Part shown: positions 33,957 to 42,836 of the stretch, in pieces | How the letters are laid out: every line of letters begins with the position of its first letter | Numbering within the stretch: the stretch's first letter is position 1 | Assembly (NCBI GenBank): GCA_002494625.1 | Contig: DACH01000006.1 | Location: 51,492 to 115,491, forward strand | Length of the DNA: 64,000 nucleotides | Source of the DNA: Archaeoglobus sp. UBA234 | Lineage (GTDB): Archaea > Halobacteriota > Archaeoglobi > Archaeoglobales > Archaeoglobaceae | Direction of reading: 5' to 3' | Notes under the pieces: generated by a model | Told to the model about the DNA's origin: nothing | What the model saw: the letters and a program-made list of their open reading frames with translations, nothing else | The model's database searches: none | Made by a program: the position numbers and the translations under genes

Positions 33957-35530
33957 TGATGGCAGTTATTATCCTGGTCTATCTGATTGTGACAGTTTAC
34001 TTGGGATATTTCGGTTTCAGATCAACGAATAGCTCTGAGGACTACATGGTTGCCGGGAGAAAGGTAAATCCCGCAGTTATGGCTCTTTCGTACGGAGCGG
34101 CTTTCATATCCACATCAGCAATTGTTGGTTTCGGAGGAGTAGCAGGGCTTTTCGGCTTCTCACTGCTCTGGCTGACATTCCTGAACATATTTGTAGGTAT
34201 ATTCATCGCCTATGCTATTGTCGGAAAGAGGGTTAGGAAAATAGGGATGGAGACGGGGGCTTTGACCTTCCCAGAACTCCTCGGAAAAATATATGGCTCA
34301 AGATTTCTTCAGGCTTTTTCAGGGGCAGTGATTTTTCTTTTCATGCCACTCTATGCTGGAGTGGTTCTTATTGGGGCAGCAAGGTTTATGGAAGTCTCGC
34401 TATCTATTGATTACAGTATGGCTTTACTCTTTCTATCAGTTGTAATCGCTCTTTATGTTGTGTATGGGGGGATTATTGCGGTAATTTATACTGATGCCTT
34501 TCAGGGGGGGATAATGCTCGTCAGCATGATATTCCTGCTTTTTGCCATTTACTCATTTTTTGGTGGCATAATTCCTGCTCATGAGGCTCTGACATCATAC
34601 AATGATATTGCAATAAAGCTTTTTCACGAATCCGGAAAAATAATAGGGCACAATGGCTGGACAGCCTTCCCGACTCTCGGTTCTCCCGCATGGTGGACTC
34701 TTGTGTCAACCATAATTCTCGGAGTTGGAATTGGAGTTCTTGCTCAGCCACAGCTTGCAGTCAGGCTGATGACAGTCGCCTCGGACAGGGATCTCGATAG
34801 GGCAGTTCCGATTGGTGCCTTCTTCATCTTCGTAATGGTCGGGACATCCTTTATAGCAGGCTCTCTGAGCAACGCATATTTCCTGGAAACCGTCGGGAAA
34901 CCCGCAGTTGCAGTGGCTGGAGGTAATATTGATAAAATTATACCTGAGCTAATCAACTCTCTTATGCCAGACTGGTTCATCGCCGTTTTTATGGTTACAC
35001 TTCTTGCTGCAGCTATGTCAACATTGAGCAGTCAGTTTCATACAATAGGTTCGGCTCTTGGCAGAGACATATTTCAGTCAGGCTTACTCAGGAAGGGAGA
35101 CACGATTAAGATCACAAGGGTTGCAATATCACTTGGAATTCTTTTCAGTGTTGTGCTGGCTTATATTTTACCCCCAGGAGTAATTGCAAGGGGTACTGCT
35201 ATATTCTTCGCTCTCTGTGCCACATCCTTCCTTCCTGCATATATAGGTGGACTTTACTGGAAAGGAGCCAGTAGAGTAGGAGCAATCTCAAGTGTGGTGT
35301 TTGGATTCTTCGCATCTTTGTTTTACCTTGCTTTCATTCATGCAAAGGAGGCAAAGGAACTTGGAATTTCCAGACTCATTTTCGGAACAGACACAATACT
35401 TTCCTTTCCCTGGACAGTTATCGACCCACTTGTGGTAATTCTGCCTTTGTCTACGGTGATATTCGTTATTGGGAGTTTGATCAGCAGAGAGAAGGTGGTT
35501 GACAGGATAAAAGTTGAAGTAGAGAGTTGA
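33944..35530 (+). CDS. Sodium:solute symporter family (SSF) transporter
   Basis: Polytopic Na+-coupled transporter with about 13 hydrophobic segments. The early block FGFRSTNSSEDYMVAGRKVNP and ALSYGAAFISTSAIVGFGG are typical of the SSF family (acetate, proline, pantothenate and related carriers). LLAAAMSTLSSQFHTIGSAL near residue 355 corresponds to the conserved TM8 sodium site. Substrate unknown; an organic acid is likely. The ATG at 33944 has GGAGGGGGA upstream, and the frame before it is not expected to be used. Confidence 0.9.
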   Translation: MDILMMAVIILVYLIVTVYLGYFGFRSTNSSEDYMVAGRKVNPAVMALSYGAAFISTSAIVGFGGVAGLFGFSLLWLTFLNIFVGIFIAYAIVGKRVRKIGMETGALTFPELLGKIYGSRFLQAFSGAVIFLFMPLYAGVVLIGAARFMEVSLSIDYSMALLFLSVVIALYVVYGGIIAVIYTDAFQGGIMLVSMIFLLFAIYSFFGGIIPAHEALTSYNDIAIKLFHESGKIIGHNGWTAFPTLGSPAWWTLVSTIILGVGIGVLAQPQLAVRLMTVASDRDLDRAVPIGAFFIFVMVGTSFIAGSLSNAYFLETVGKPAVAVAGGNIDKIIPELINSLMPDWFIAVFMVTLLAAAMSTLSSQFHTIGSALGRDIFQSGLLRKGDTIKITRVAISLGILFSVVLAYILPPGVIARGTAIFFALCATSFLPAYIGGLYWKGASRVGAISSVVFGFFASLFYLAFIHAKEAKELGISRLIFGTDTILSFPWTVIDPLVVILPLSTVIFVIGSLISREKVVDRIKVEVES

Positions 35531-35638
35531 AGGAATCCTGCTTTTTTACCTTTCTTAATTTTCAGGGAAATTTTCTGAATACTTCTTACACGCAAAACTT
35601 AAATAAAGATTTGAAAACATCCTTCAGGAGGTGTTTTG

Positions 35639-35836
35639 ATGGGGACTGTAAAACCGTCATATATTAAGGTTATAGCTCTGGAACTCCTGAAAAAGTACCC
35701 TGATGTTTTTACAGAGAGCTTTGAGGATAACAAGAAGCTCGTTGCTGAATATGCAAAGATCAACAGCAAAACAATAAGGAACAGGGTTGCTGGATATATA
35801 ACCAGGAGAGTCAGAAGGGGTTATGTAAATGTCTGA
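35639..35836 (+). CDS. rps17e: 30S ribosomal protein S17e
   Basis: Small archaeal/eukaryotic ribosomal protein. The sequence GTVKPSYIKVIALELLKKYP and the basic C terminus NRVAGYITRRVRRGY are diagnostic. AGGAGGTG precedes the ATG at 35639. It overlaps dapA by 8 bp. The S17e-dapA-dapB linkage suggests coupled expression of lysine synthesis and a ribosomal protein. Confidence 0.96.
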   Translation: MGTVKPSYIKVIALELLKKYPDVFTESFEDNKKLVAEYAKINSKTIRNRVAGYITRRVRRGYVNV

Positions 35837-36701
35837 GCTGAAGGGAGTTATTCCAGCCCTTGTTACTCCCTTTGATGAAAATTTAAATGTTGATTTCAGA
35901 GGAATTGACCGGAATCTTGAGTTTCTCGAAAAGCATGTTGATGCTGTTGTTCCAGCCGGGACAACCGGAGAGGCTGCAACATTGAGCTATGAGGAGCATA
36001 TTGAAGTGGTAAAATATGTTGCAGAGGTTTCAAAGGTTCCTGTGATTGGTGGAGCAGGCTCTAACTCCACCAAAGAAGCTCTTTACCTGGGTAAAGAGGT
36101 TGAAAAAGCTGGTGTGGATGCAGCAATGTTTGTCACACCTTACTATAATAAACCAAATGCTGAGGGAATTTACAGACATTATAAAGCTTTGAGTGATGAA
36201 CTCTCCATCCCGATTATAGTTTACAATGTTCCCTCCAGAACCGGAATAAACCTTACACCCGATGTTGTAAGAAGGCTTGCAGAAATAGAAAATGTGGTGG
36301 CGATAAAGGAGGCAAGTGGAAACCTCAAGCAGATTTCTGAGATTATACGAACAGTTCCTGAGGATTTCACCCTGCTTTCTGGGGATGATTTCCTTACTTA
36401 TCCCATTCTGTGTCTCGGTGGAAAGGGAATAATAAGTGTTGCAGCCAATGTAGCTCCTCATCTGATCAAAGAAATGTACATGAAATTCCAGAATGGAGAC
36501 ATTGAGGGTGCAAGAAGGCTACATCACAGATTGACTCCTCTTTTTGACATTCTTTTTATAGATACAAACCCGATTCCTGTAAAAAAGGCAATGAACCTCA
36601 TGGGTCTCGCAGCAGGCTCTCCAAGGATGCCACTTGTTGAACTGTCTGAAGAGAAAACAGAGAAGGTTAGAGCTGTTTTACAATCACTTGATCTTCTATG
36701 A
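35829..36701 (+). CDS. dapA: 4-hydroxy-tetrahydrodipicolinate synthase
   Basis: Condenses pyruvate with aspartate semialdehyde in the diaminopimelate route to lysine. The GTTGEAATLS motif is near residue 44, the tyrosine in IIVYNVPSRTG is near 132, and the Schiff-base lysine is in VAIKEASGN near 160. Length (290) is normal. It overlaps rps17e at its start and dapB at its end (ATGA). Confidence 0.95.
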   Translation: MSELKGVIPALVTPFDENLNVDFRGIDRNLEFLEKHVDAVVPAGTTGEAATLSYEEHIEVVKYVAEVSKVPVIGGAGSNSTKEALYLGKEVEKAGVDAAMFVTPYYNKPNAEGIYRHYKALSDELSIPIIVYNVPSRTGINLTPDVVRRLAEIENVVAIKEASGNLKQISEIIRTVPEDFTLLSGDDFLTYPILCLGGKGIISVAANVAPHLIKEMYMKFQNGDIEGARRLHHRLTPLFDILFIDTNPIPVKKAMNLMGLAAGSPRMPLVELSEEKTEKVRAVLQSLDLL

Positions 36702-37477
36702 TCTCTGTTGCGATAGCAGGAGCAGCAGGCAGGATGGGCAGGCTGCTCGTGAGAAATGTTGTTGAGGATAGGGAGCTTGAGCTCGCCCAGGCATTCGACA
36801 TCAGAGAAGTGGGAAAGGATGCAGGAGAGCTTGCCGGAGTTGGAAAAACAGGTGTTCTGATTTCTGACAATATTGATGGGTTGAATGCTGATGTTCTAAT
36901 TGATTTTACGGTTGCTGAGGCTTCTGTTGAAAACATCCGGGTTGCTAATGATAAGGGAGTAAAGCTTGTGGTTGGCACTACAGGTTTCTCAGAAAAGCAG
37001 TTGAATGAAATCGAGGAAATTATAAAGGTTCCAGCAGTAATTTCGCCAAACTTCAGTGTGGGAGTCAATCTTTTCTGGAAAACACTTGAGTTCCTTACCC
37101 CTTATTTGCTGGAATGGGATGTAGAGATAGCTGAAATTCACCACAGATTCAAAAAAGACGCCCCGAGTGGAACAGCTTTGAAGGCTGCAAATCTGATTAA
37201 AACAATTCTTGAGGAAAGGGGGATTGAGAGAGAGTTAAAGCTTGAGAGAAGTGGAATGAACCCGAGAGGGAACGAGATTGGAGTTTTTGGGATTCGCGGT
37301 GGAGATGTGGTGGGTGAGCACACAGTCTTTTTCTTTGGGAATGGAGAGAGGATAGAAATAACACACAGAGCAGGAAGCAGACAGGCTTTTACCTCCGGCG
37401 CTATAAGGGCTGTGAAGTGGATAAGCGATGTGAGTGAACCGGGAATTTACAGCATGGATGATGTGCTTGGTTTTTGA
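36698..37477 (+). CDS. dapB: 4-hydroxy-tetrahydrodipicolinate reductase
   Basis: NAD(P)H-dependent second enzyme of the diaminopimelate branch. The Rossmann motif GAAGRMGRL is at residues 8-16, and the catalytic block EIHHRFKKDAPSGTAL near 145 is intact. VVGTTGFSEKQL and ISPNFSVGVNLF are family features. The start overlaps the dapA stop by 4 bp. Confidence 0.95.
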   Translation: MISVAIAGAAGRMGRLLVRNVVEDRELELAQAFDIREVGKDAGELAGVGKTGVLISDNIDGLNADVLIDFTVAEASVENIRVANDKGVKLVVGTTGFSEKQLNEIEEIIKVPAVISPNFSVGVNLFWKTLEFLTPYLLEWDVEIAEIHHRFKKDAPSGTALKAANLIKTILEERGIERELKLERSGMNPRGNEIGVFGIRGGDVVGEHTVFFFGNGERIEITHRAGSRQAFTSGAIRAVKWISDVSEPGIYSMDDVLGF

Positions 37478-37496
37478 CCTTAGATGAATGAATTTA

Positions 37497-38669
37497 TCAG
37501 AAAAATAGATTCAGGATGGGAATAAAGAACGCTGCAACTCTGAGCTTAAGTGGAGTCCTGCTGTGCAGGATCTCCCACATATCTCTGTTGTTTATAAGTT
37601 TGAGGTACCTTGAAAGTCTCTCATCGCTATCCGAAATTCTATCCCAGAGGGTTTTTATGAAATAGCTACTCTTTATTGTCTCGAGCATACTTTTTTTCCA
37701 CAGTAAATCGAACTCCTGAAGGTGTGAGAAATCTCCACCCTCAAAGGACTCGTTTATAACCTTTGCAGCCAAGTCTCCTGCAACCATTGATGTGGGGATA
37801 CCTGCTCCAACATGGCTTATCACCATACCGGCTGCATCTCCAAGGAGAATTGTGTTATCATAAACAGCTCTTTCGTAGGGGAGATCGACCGGCACAACCG
37901 CCCCAATTTCTCCAGCAATCTCTGCACTCTTCAGATATTTTGAACTGTATGGATACTCCTTAATAAATCTATCAAGGGCTTTTCTAATGGTATCTCCTTT
38001 CTCAGCCCTGCTACTGACGAATCCAATTCCAACATTGGCAATTCCGTCTCCTTTAGGGATTATCCAAGCATAACCTCCTGGAGAGATTTTCTTTCCCACA
38101 TACATGTAAATAGAATCCTCATCACAATCAACATTCCTCATTACATACTGTTTTGCGGGAACGGCGAGGAGTTTTTTGAGTTTCAGCCCGGCTGCTATTC
38201 TAGAGTTTGCCCCATCGCAGCCCGCCACAATCTTTGCAACAATCTTTTCACCATTATCAAGTCTGATTATACCTGCGTTGCTCTCTTTTCTGAAAGAAAC
38301 TATTCTTGAGGATTTCATGATTCTGTGTCCACCACTCTCTGCAACATCCGATATCATCTCATCTCTTTTCACGACGTGCATTTTAAACTCAGAAATAAAT
38401 TCTCTGCCATCGGGAGCGATGAATCTGATATAATCTGTTCGATTACTTTCATATTTCTCCGGTATATCAAAAAGAGAGTAATCTTTAAGATTGGGAAGTA
38501 GGATTCTCATCTCCTTTTTTACTGGAACTATTTCTCCACATTCCACAGGAAAACCCAGTTTCTCTCTTTTATCAATCCCTACAACACTCAGGTCTTTACT
38601 CAAGTTTCTGAGGAGGAATGCTCCTGCCACGCCCACTCCAGCAACTGCAACATCGAAGACATCAGGCAT
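37497..38669 (-). CDS. Geranylgeranyl reductase family FAD-dependent oxidoreductase
   Basis: Flavoprotein of the GGR family, which saturates geranylgeranyl chains of archaeal lipids. The FAD dinucleotide motif VAVAGVGVAGAFLLRNL is at the N terminus, the PVECGEIVP block matches GGR, and GDAAGMVISHVGAGIPTSMVAG near 280 is the second FAD motif. The final 50 residues are less conserved. The ATG at 38669 lies 26 nt after a TTTAAAA box, suggesting a leaderless transcript; an ATG five codons earlier is possible. Confidence 0.86.
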   Translation of the reverse strand: MPDVFDVAVAGVGVAGAFLLRNLSKDLSVVGIDKREKLGFPVECGEIVPVKKEMRILLPNLKDYSLFDIPEKYESNRTDYIRFIAPDGREFISEFKMHVVKRDEMISDVAESGGHRIMKSSRIVSFRKESNAGIIRLDNGEKIVAKIVAGCDGANSRIAAGLKLKKLLAVPAKQYVMRNVDCDEDSIYMYVGKKISPGGYAWIIPKGDGIANVGIGFVSSRAEKGDTIRKALDRFIKEYPYSSKYLKSAEIAGEIGAVVPVDLPYERAVYDNTILLGDAAGMVISHVGAGIPTSMVAGDLAAKVINESFEGGDFSHLQEFDLLWKKSMLETIKSSYFIKTLWDRISDSDERLSRYLKLINNRDMWEILHSRTPLKLRVAAFFIPILNLFF

Positions 38670-38810
38670 GAAGTTTGGATGCATTCACAACTTTTAAAGT
38701 TTGGCTTGTTCAATCTTAACTTGCTTCAGTTATATCTTGATCTATTTTCTATCATGGCTGAGGAGATAAATGAAAAACTTCAAGTAAATTGTTAAACAAA
38801 CTGACACCTA

Positions 38811-39137
38811 ATGCAACGCTCCAATGGTGTTGAGGAGAGATCAAAGTGTGTAACCAAAATTCTGGATTCTTTTGAAAATTTAAAGAAGATTCTCAGGGAG
38901 AAGGCGATCTGTGAAGACGACAGGATAGTTATATTCGATCCCCCATTTACCCTGCATATTCTGAAAAAAATTGGGATAATTCAGCTGTATCATGGGGATG
39001 AGATTCTTGCAACTGCTTCCAAAAATAATTTTGAAGCATGTGATGATGAAGCAGAAAAAATTATGGAGCAATGGTTGAAAGCACTGACCTCAGTGGGATA
39101 TAAAAGGTTTTTAATTAAGAGGAAGGGTAGTATCTGA
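38811..39137 (+). CDS. Hypothetical protein, 108 aa
   Basis: Unrecognised soluble protein with a helical N terminus, a central beta region (DRIVIFDPPFTLHILKKIG, then IQLYHGDEILATASK) and a helical C terminus ending in a basic strand. No ribosome site is evident before the first ATG. Codon use looks coding and the frame is compact, but it borders a decayed region on the right. Function unknown. Confidence 0.5.
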   Translation: MQRSNGVEERSKCVTKILDSFENLKKILREKAICEDDRIVIFDPPFTLHILKKIGIIQLYHGDEILATASKNNFEACDDEAEKIMEQWLKALTSVGYKRFLIKRKGSI

Positions 39138-39346
39138 TAATTTTGTATAACTTCACAGAGATGTGACAATTAGTTTAATAGAGTTTACTGCAGAAGAGAG
39201 AAGGATCGATCTGGCTCATACATTCTCTTTTGCCCGGTTTAAGCGTGTATAGCTCATATAGTATTCTTATTTCGTGAGAAATGTTGTTGGGGGAGTGATG
39301 AATTTATTATGTATGCTAATTTTAGCATCTTTGGAAATTTAAAAAA

Positions 39347-39607
39347 TTGATTTGTGTTTATCACAAACTGAAAGAAAAACTGGGGGGTAAGTGGGATATA
39401 TGGATGGACATACATCTCCAACCAAGCTGGCTTAGCCACATCGATTGGAGTGAGTTCGGAGTTTTTTCGTATCGAATATATCAGCTACAAGCCGGAGAAG
39501 ACAACAATCTGTACATCCCTATGTGTTTGGGCATCAGCGGTAGAAGCGATGAGTGTGATACTGGTAGTGCAGGAACAACCTATGAGGTTGAATATATATG
39601 CTGGTAA
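39347..39607 (+). pseudogene. Possible truncated gene fragment
   Basis: An open frame without ATG (first codon TTG) whose last 65 codons read like real protein: DIHLQPSWLSHIDWSEFG, then FSYRIYQLQAGEDNNLYIP, and a cysteine-containing end CDTGSAGTTYEVEYICW. No homologue is recognised and no ribosome site is seen. It may be the 3' part of an eroded gene. Confidence 0.3.
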
Positions 39608-39633
39608 AAGATAGCCAGAAGTTTTTGGATTAC

Positions 39634-39665
39634 CATAACATTACACCCATCATAACATTACATCC
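39634..39665 (+). repeat. Two-copy direct repeat, 15 nt unit, 17 nt period
   Basis: CATAACATTACACCC at 39634-39648 is followed two bases later by CATAACATTACATCC at 39651-39665; one mismatch. It lies in the gene-poor region before the winged-helix regulator. Function unknown. Confidence 0.5.
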
Positions 39666-39797
39666 AAAATGACAGAATACACAGAACTACACTCTTACAA
39701 CGAAAACGGAATTGATTTTGAGGGGTTGCCGATGAAAAGTTACGAGAAACACTCAACAAAATAAATCTGTAACTTTTAGGACTACAACATCAAGAAT

Positions 39798-40316
39798 TCA
39801 GATTCTCCTTTTATAGATGACAAAGAGAAACATCAGGAATGCTCCCAGAACTATCAGGCAACTCAGAACAGGGTCGAAAATATAGGCTGTAACTTCAAAT
39901 TCAGGAGTCTTGGTTGATGATGGAACCACCTGTGGGGCTGGCACGGTCTCGGGTTTTGATGGTGCCCGTGTTATTTCATAGGCTTTATCCAGAACAGGCT
40001 GGTACATGGTTAATGCCCGGTAGGCGGCAGCGAGGAATGACACGACACTCCCTGTAAAGATTCCGAGAAGTCTGACAAAATCGTTTTTTATTGCCCTTTT
40101 CCCCTTCTCCGTAAGCTCGTAATAAACCCACTTTCTTCCATTTTCGATCCTTTTTACCATCCCCATTTCTGAGAGTTTCTCGAGGTGATATGATAGGGTG
40201 GATTTGGAATAGCCGGTGGTTTTTGATAGCTCAGAAACCGTATGTGGTCTTGTCTCAAGTCTAGACAGTATTTTTGTTCTGGAAGTTGTGAAAATATCCC
40301 TGATACTCCTTATCAC
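39798..40316 (-). CDS. Membrane-anchored winged-helix regulator
   Basis: Residues about 8-80 form an ArsR-like winged helix (RTKILSRLETRPHTVSELSK, then STLSYHLEKLSEMGMVKRI and the wing ENGRKWVYYELTEKGK). A hydrophobic patch follows near 85-105, then a Pro/Thr/Ser-rich linker and a strongly hydrophobic C-terminal helix (about 147-167) ending in YKRRI. The DNA-binding domain would be held at the membrane. Upstream of and divergent to the SepCysS gene. Confidence 0.78.
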   Translation of the reverse strand: MIRSIRDIFTTSRTKILSRLETRPHTVSELSKTTGYSKSTLSYHLEKLSEMGMVKRIENGRKWVYYELTEKGKRAIKNDFVRLLGIFTGSVVSFLAAAYRALTMYQPVLDKAYEITRAPSKPETVPAPQVVPSSTKTPEFEVTAYIFDPVLSCLIVLGAFLMFLFVIYKRRI

Positions 40317-40427
40317 AATCTGATTTAGCCTTATTTTTAAAATAACATTTTTGGTTATGGAAGAAAAAATAAAATTGCGCTATTAAAAAGGAGAAAAGAT
40401 TTAATCCCTGAGTTTAAAGAACCAGCA

Positions 40428-41564
40428 ATGAGAAAAACAGGCTTTCATGAGAGAGGGACAAAGGACTTCATAAACATAGACCCCCTTCAGACGGGTGGAA
40501 AACTGACTGAGGATGCGAAAAGGGCTTTGCTTGAGTGGGGAGATGGTTACAGCGTTTGTGACTTCTGTCCCGGAACACTTGACAGAATAAAAACCCCACC
40601 AATATATGACTTCGTGCATGAAACGCTTCCGGAATTTTTGGGTAGTGATGTGGCGAGAGTTACAAATGGGGCAAGAGAGGCAAAATTTGCGATAATGCAT
40701 GCCTTTTCTGGCTGTAAAAACGGGAAAAAGGCTATAGTGATGGACTCTAATGCACATTATTCGAGCTATGTTGCTGCTGAAAGGGCAGGACTTGAGATAT
40801 TCCTCGTTCCGAACACAGGATATCCGGATTACCTGATTGAGGCTGATGCTTATGCGAGGGTTATTGAGGAAGCATCTCAAAAAACGGAGGTGGTTCTTGG
40901 TCTTGTAACCTATCCTGACGGAAATTATGGCAATCTTCCGGATGTCAGGGGGATATCCAAGGTCTGTCATGATTATGGTATCCCTCTGATTCTGAATGGA
41001 GCCTATGCGGTGGGGAGAATGCCGGTAAAGATGAAAGAACTTGGGGCAGATTTCATTGTAGGTAGCGGACACAAGTCAATGGCTTCAGCAGGTCCAGTAG
41101 GTGTATTGGGTATGAAAGATGAGTATGCGGAAATAGTTTTGAGAAAATCGGGAAAATATGGTATAAAGGAGGTCGAGCTTCTCGGATGCACCTCAAGAGG
41201 CGTACCGATAATGACTCTTATCGCATCCTTTCCCCATGTTGTTGAGAGGATAGAAAGATGGCACGAAGAGGTAGAAAAAGCCAGAAACTTCTCTGCGATG
41301 ATGGAGAAGATTGGCATAAACCAGCTTGGTGAAAAACCACACAACCACGACCTTATGTTCTTTGAAAGCCAGATTCTCTACGAAATATCGCAGAATACAA
41401 AATCAGGAAGGTATTTCCTTTACAGAGAACTTAAAAAGAGGAAAATTCACGGGATAAAGCCTGGACTTACGAGGTATTTCAAATTATCTACTTATGGTTT
41501 GAGTGAAGATGAAATTGAGTATGTTATAAACTCATTCAGGGAAATAATTGATATCTACACATGA
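40428..41564 (+). CDS. pscS: O-phospho-L-seryl-tRNA:Cys-tRNA synthase (SepCysS)
   Basis: PLP enzyme that converts Sep-tRNA(Cys) to Cys-tRNA(Cys), the second step of the indirect cysteine route. Recognised by FINIDPLQTGGKLTEDAKRAL and the early cysteine block SVCDFCPGTLD; the PLP lysine is in GSGHKSMASAGPVG near residue 210. Length (378) matches the family. Its presence implies SepRS elsewhere in the genome. Start is the ATG at 40428, close behind the divergent regulator's promoter region. Confidence 0.94.
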   Translation: MRKTGFHERGTKDFINIDPLQTGGKLTEDAKRALLEWGDGYSVCDFCPGTLDRIKTPPIYDFVHETLPEFLGSDVARVTNGAREAKFAIMHAFSGCKNGKKAIVMDSNAHYSSYVAAERAGLEIFLVPNTGYPDYLIEADAYARVIEEASQKTEVVLGLVTYPDGNYGNLPDVRGISKVCHDYGIPLILNGAYAVGRMPVKMKELGADFIVGSGHKSMASAGPVGVLGMKDEYAEIVLRKSGKYGIKEVELLGCTSRGVPIMTLIASFPHVVERIERWHEEVEKARNFSAMMEKIGINQLGEKPHNHDLMFFESQILYEISQNTKSGRYFLYRELKKRKIHGIKPGLTRYFKLSTYGLSEDEIEYVINSFREIIDIYT

Positions 41565-41611
41565 TATAGCGTGACCGAAACCAATATATGTGCAATCGCT
41601 GAGTGGCTCCT

Positions 41612-42175
41612 ATGAATGTCAGCAGACTCGTTCTCGTTATTGCGGGAGTAATTCTGCTTGTATTCTCGATAATAACCTATCAGACTCAATCACACCACAT
41701 GATGATGATGTTTAACAGAGTTGATTATACCTCATATTTTTATGCAATCATAGGTATAATTCTCATTTTTATACCCTATGCCGAATCTATTCTGAGGGGT
41801 AGAAAGGAAACTGTTCTGGAAAATAATCGTGAATCGGTTAAAGAGCTGGAAGATGAAGGAGTCATAGAGGACGAGAGGGAAATCAAAGTAACCGGGGAGA
41901 TAGAAAGAGAAATTGGGATGAAAAATGAGCTTGAAAATAGACTCAAACTGGCTGAAAAACTTCTCAGTCAGGATGAGTTCACTATTCTAAGGATGATTTA
42001 TGAAAATGAAGGGATAACCCAAGACTCCATTCACTTTCGGACAGGCTTCTCCCATTCCAAGATTTCTATGATTATGAAAAAGCTTGAGGAAAGAGATTTG
42101 ATAGTAAGAGAGAGGTTTGGAAAGACTTACAAACTTTACCTCAGCGAGTGGTTTGGAAAGGAGGGCAGTCCCTGA
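41612..42175 (+). CDS. Membrane-anchored winged-helix protein (N-terminal TM)
   Basis: Two N-terminal transmembrane segments (about 4-24 and 42-62), a charged linker rich in Glu and Arg, then a MarR-like winged helix over the last 65 residues (LLSQDEFTILRMIYENEGIT, FRTGFSHSKISMIMKKLEERD, LIVRERFGKTYKL). Archaeal regulators of this form may sense membrane state. The ATG at 41612 lies about 25 nt after an AATATATG box, indicating a leaderless start; a GTG at 41603 is the alternative. Confidence 0.75.
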   Translation: MNVSRLVLVIAGVILLVFSIITYQTQSHHMMMMFNRVDYTSYFYAIIGIILIFIPYAESILRGRKETVLENNRESVKELEDEGVIEDEREIKVTGEIEREIGMKNELENRLKLAEKLLSQDEFTILRMIYENEGITQDSIHFRTGFSHSKISMIMKKLEERDLIVRERFGKTYKLYLSEWFGKEGSP

Positions 42176-42215
42176 TCTGGTAAAAGATTATATCTCCTGA
42201 AGTTTCATAAAATCT

Positions 42216-42803
42216 ATGGTTAGAGTTGAGGAGGATTTTGAAAACAAAATTGAGAGAATTCGTGATAGACTTGATAATCTTGATAAAGCTCGTGAGGAGC
42301 TTATAAAACTTACAAGGGAGCTTAAAAAGAACTCAACCCTTGTAATATCCAGAATAAACAGTGGAGAAATGGAAGAAGCTGAAAAAATTTTAAGAAAAGC
42401 ATTGCACATCTTTGAGACAGTAAAGAGTTTTGAAAGGGATTACCCTGAGATTTACTATCCATTAACGAGAGATTCGATGCAGGAACTTGTAGAAGCACTG
42501 GTCTTCTATGAGATTGTTAAGAAAAAGAAGCTATCGATCCCTGAACTGGATGTGCAACCCTCTTCTATTCTGACAGGACTTGCGGATGCTGCAGGGGAGT
42601 TGAGAAGATATACGCTCGATCTTCTGAGAAAATCCATGTTCGAAGAGGCAGAAGAGATGATGGAATTCATCGAAAAAATCTACTCCTCTCTTGTAACCTT
42701 CAGCTATCCGGATAGAATCGTTCCCGGGCTGAAGGGGAAGATAGATATGGTCAGGTTTGCTCTGGAAAGGACAAAATCTGATTTTATATCTGCCCGAAGA
42801 TGA
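42216..42803 (+). CDS. Translin family protein
   Basis: Archaeal translin/TRAX homologue, an all-helical nucleic-acid-binding protein; some members are RNases in octameric assemblies. Matched by ERIRDRLDNLDKAREELIKL, the central EALVFYEIVKKKKL and the late DAAGELRRYTLDLLR and RKSMFEEAEEMMEFI segments. Length (195) is typical. Acidic residues that act in C3PO-like nucleases are plausible here (EALVFYE, DAAGELRR), but activity cannot be judged. Confidence 0.85.
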   Translation: MVRVEEDFENKIERIRDRLDNLDKAREELIKLTRELKKNSTLVISRINSGEMEEAEKILRKALHIFETVKSFERDYPEIYYPLTRDSMQELVEALVFYEIVKKKKLSIPELDVQPSSILTGLADAAGELRRYTLDLLRKSMFEEAEEMMEFIEKIYSSLVTFSYPDRIVPGLKGKIDMVRFALERTKSDFISARR

Positions 42804-42836
42804 TACCCTTTCTCAGAAAAACTTTTTTAGACTTCC

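Larger units (their letters stand above)
39138..39797. other. AT-rich region of 660 bp with decayed coding fragments
   Basis: Holds a possible truncated frame (39347-39607), a tandem direct repeat (39634-39665) and a 31-codon frame at 39669-39764 (MTEYTELHSYNENGIDF ...). None has a clear ribosome site. The mix of coding-like fragments with no intact gene contrasts with the tight packing elsewhere and suggests erosion of one or more former genes. Confidence 0.4.

Noticed and set aside
40401..41072. 223-codon minus-strand open frame
   Set aside because: Antisense to SepCysS, with Arg/His/Ser-rich, low-complexity translation.
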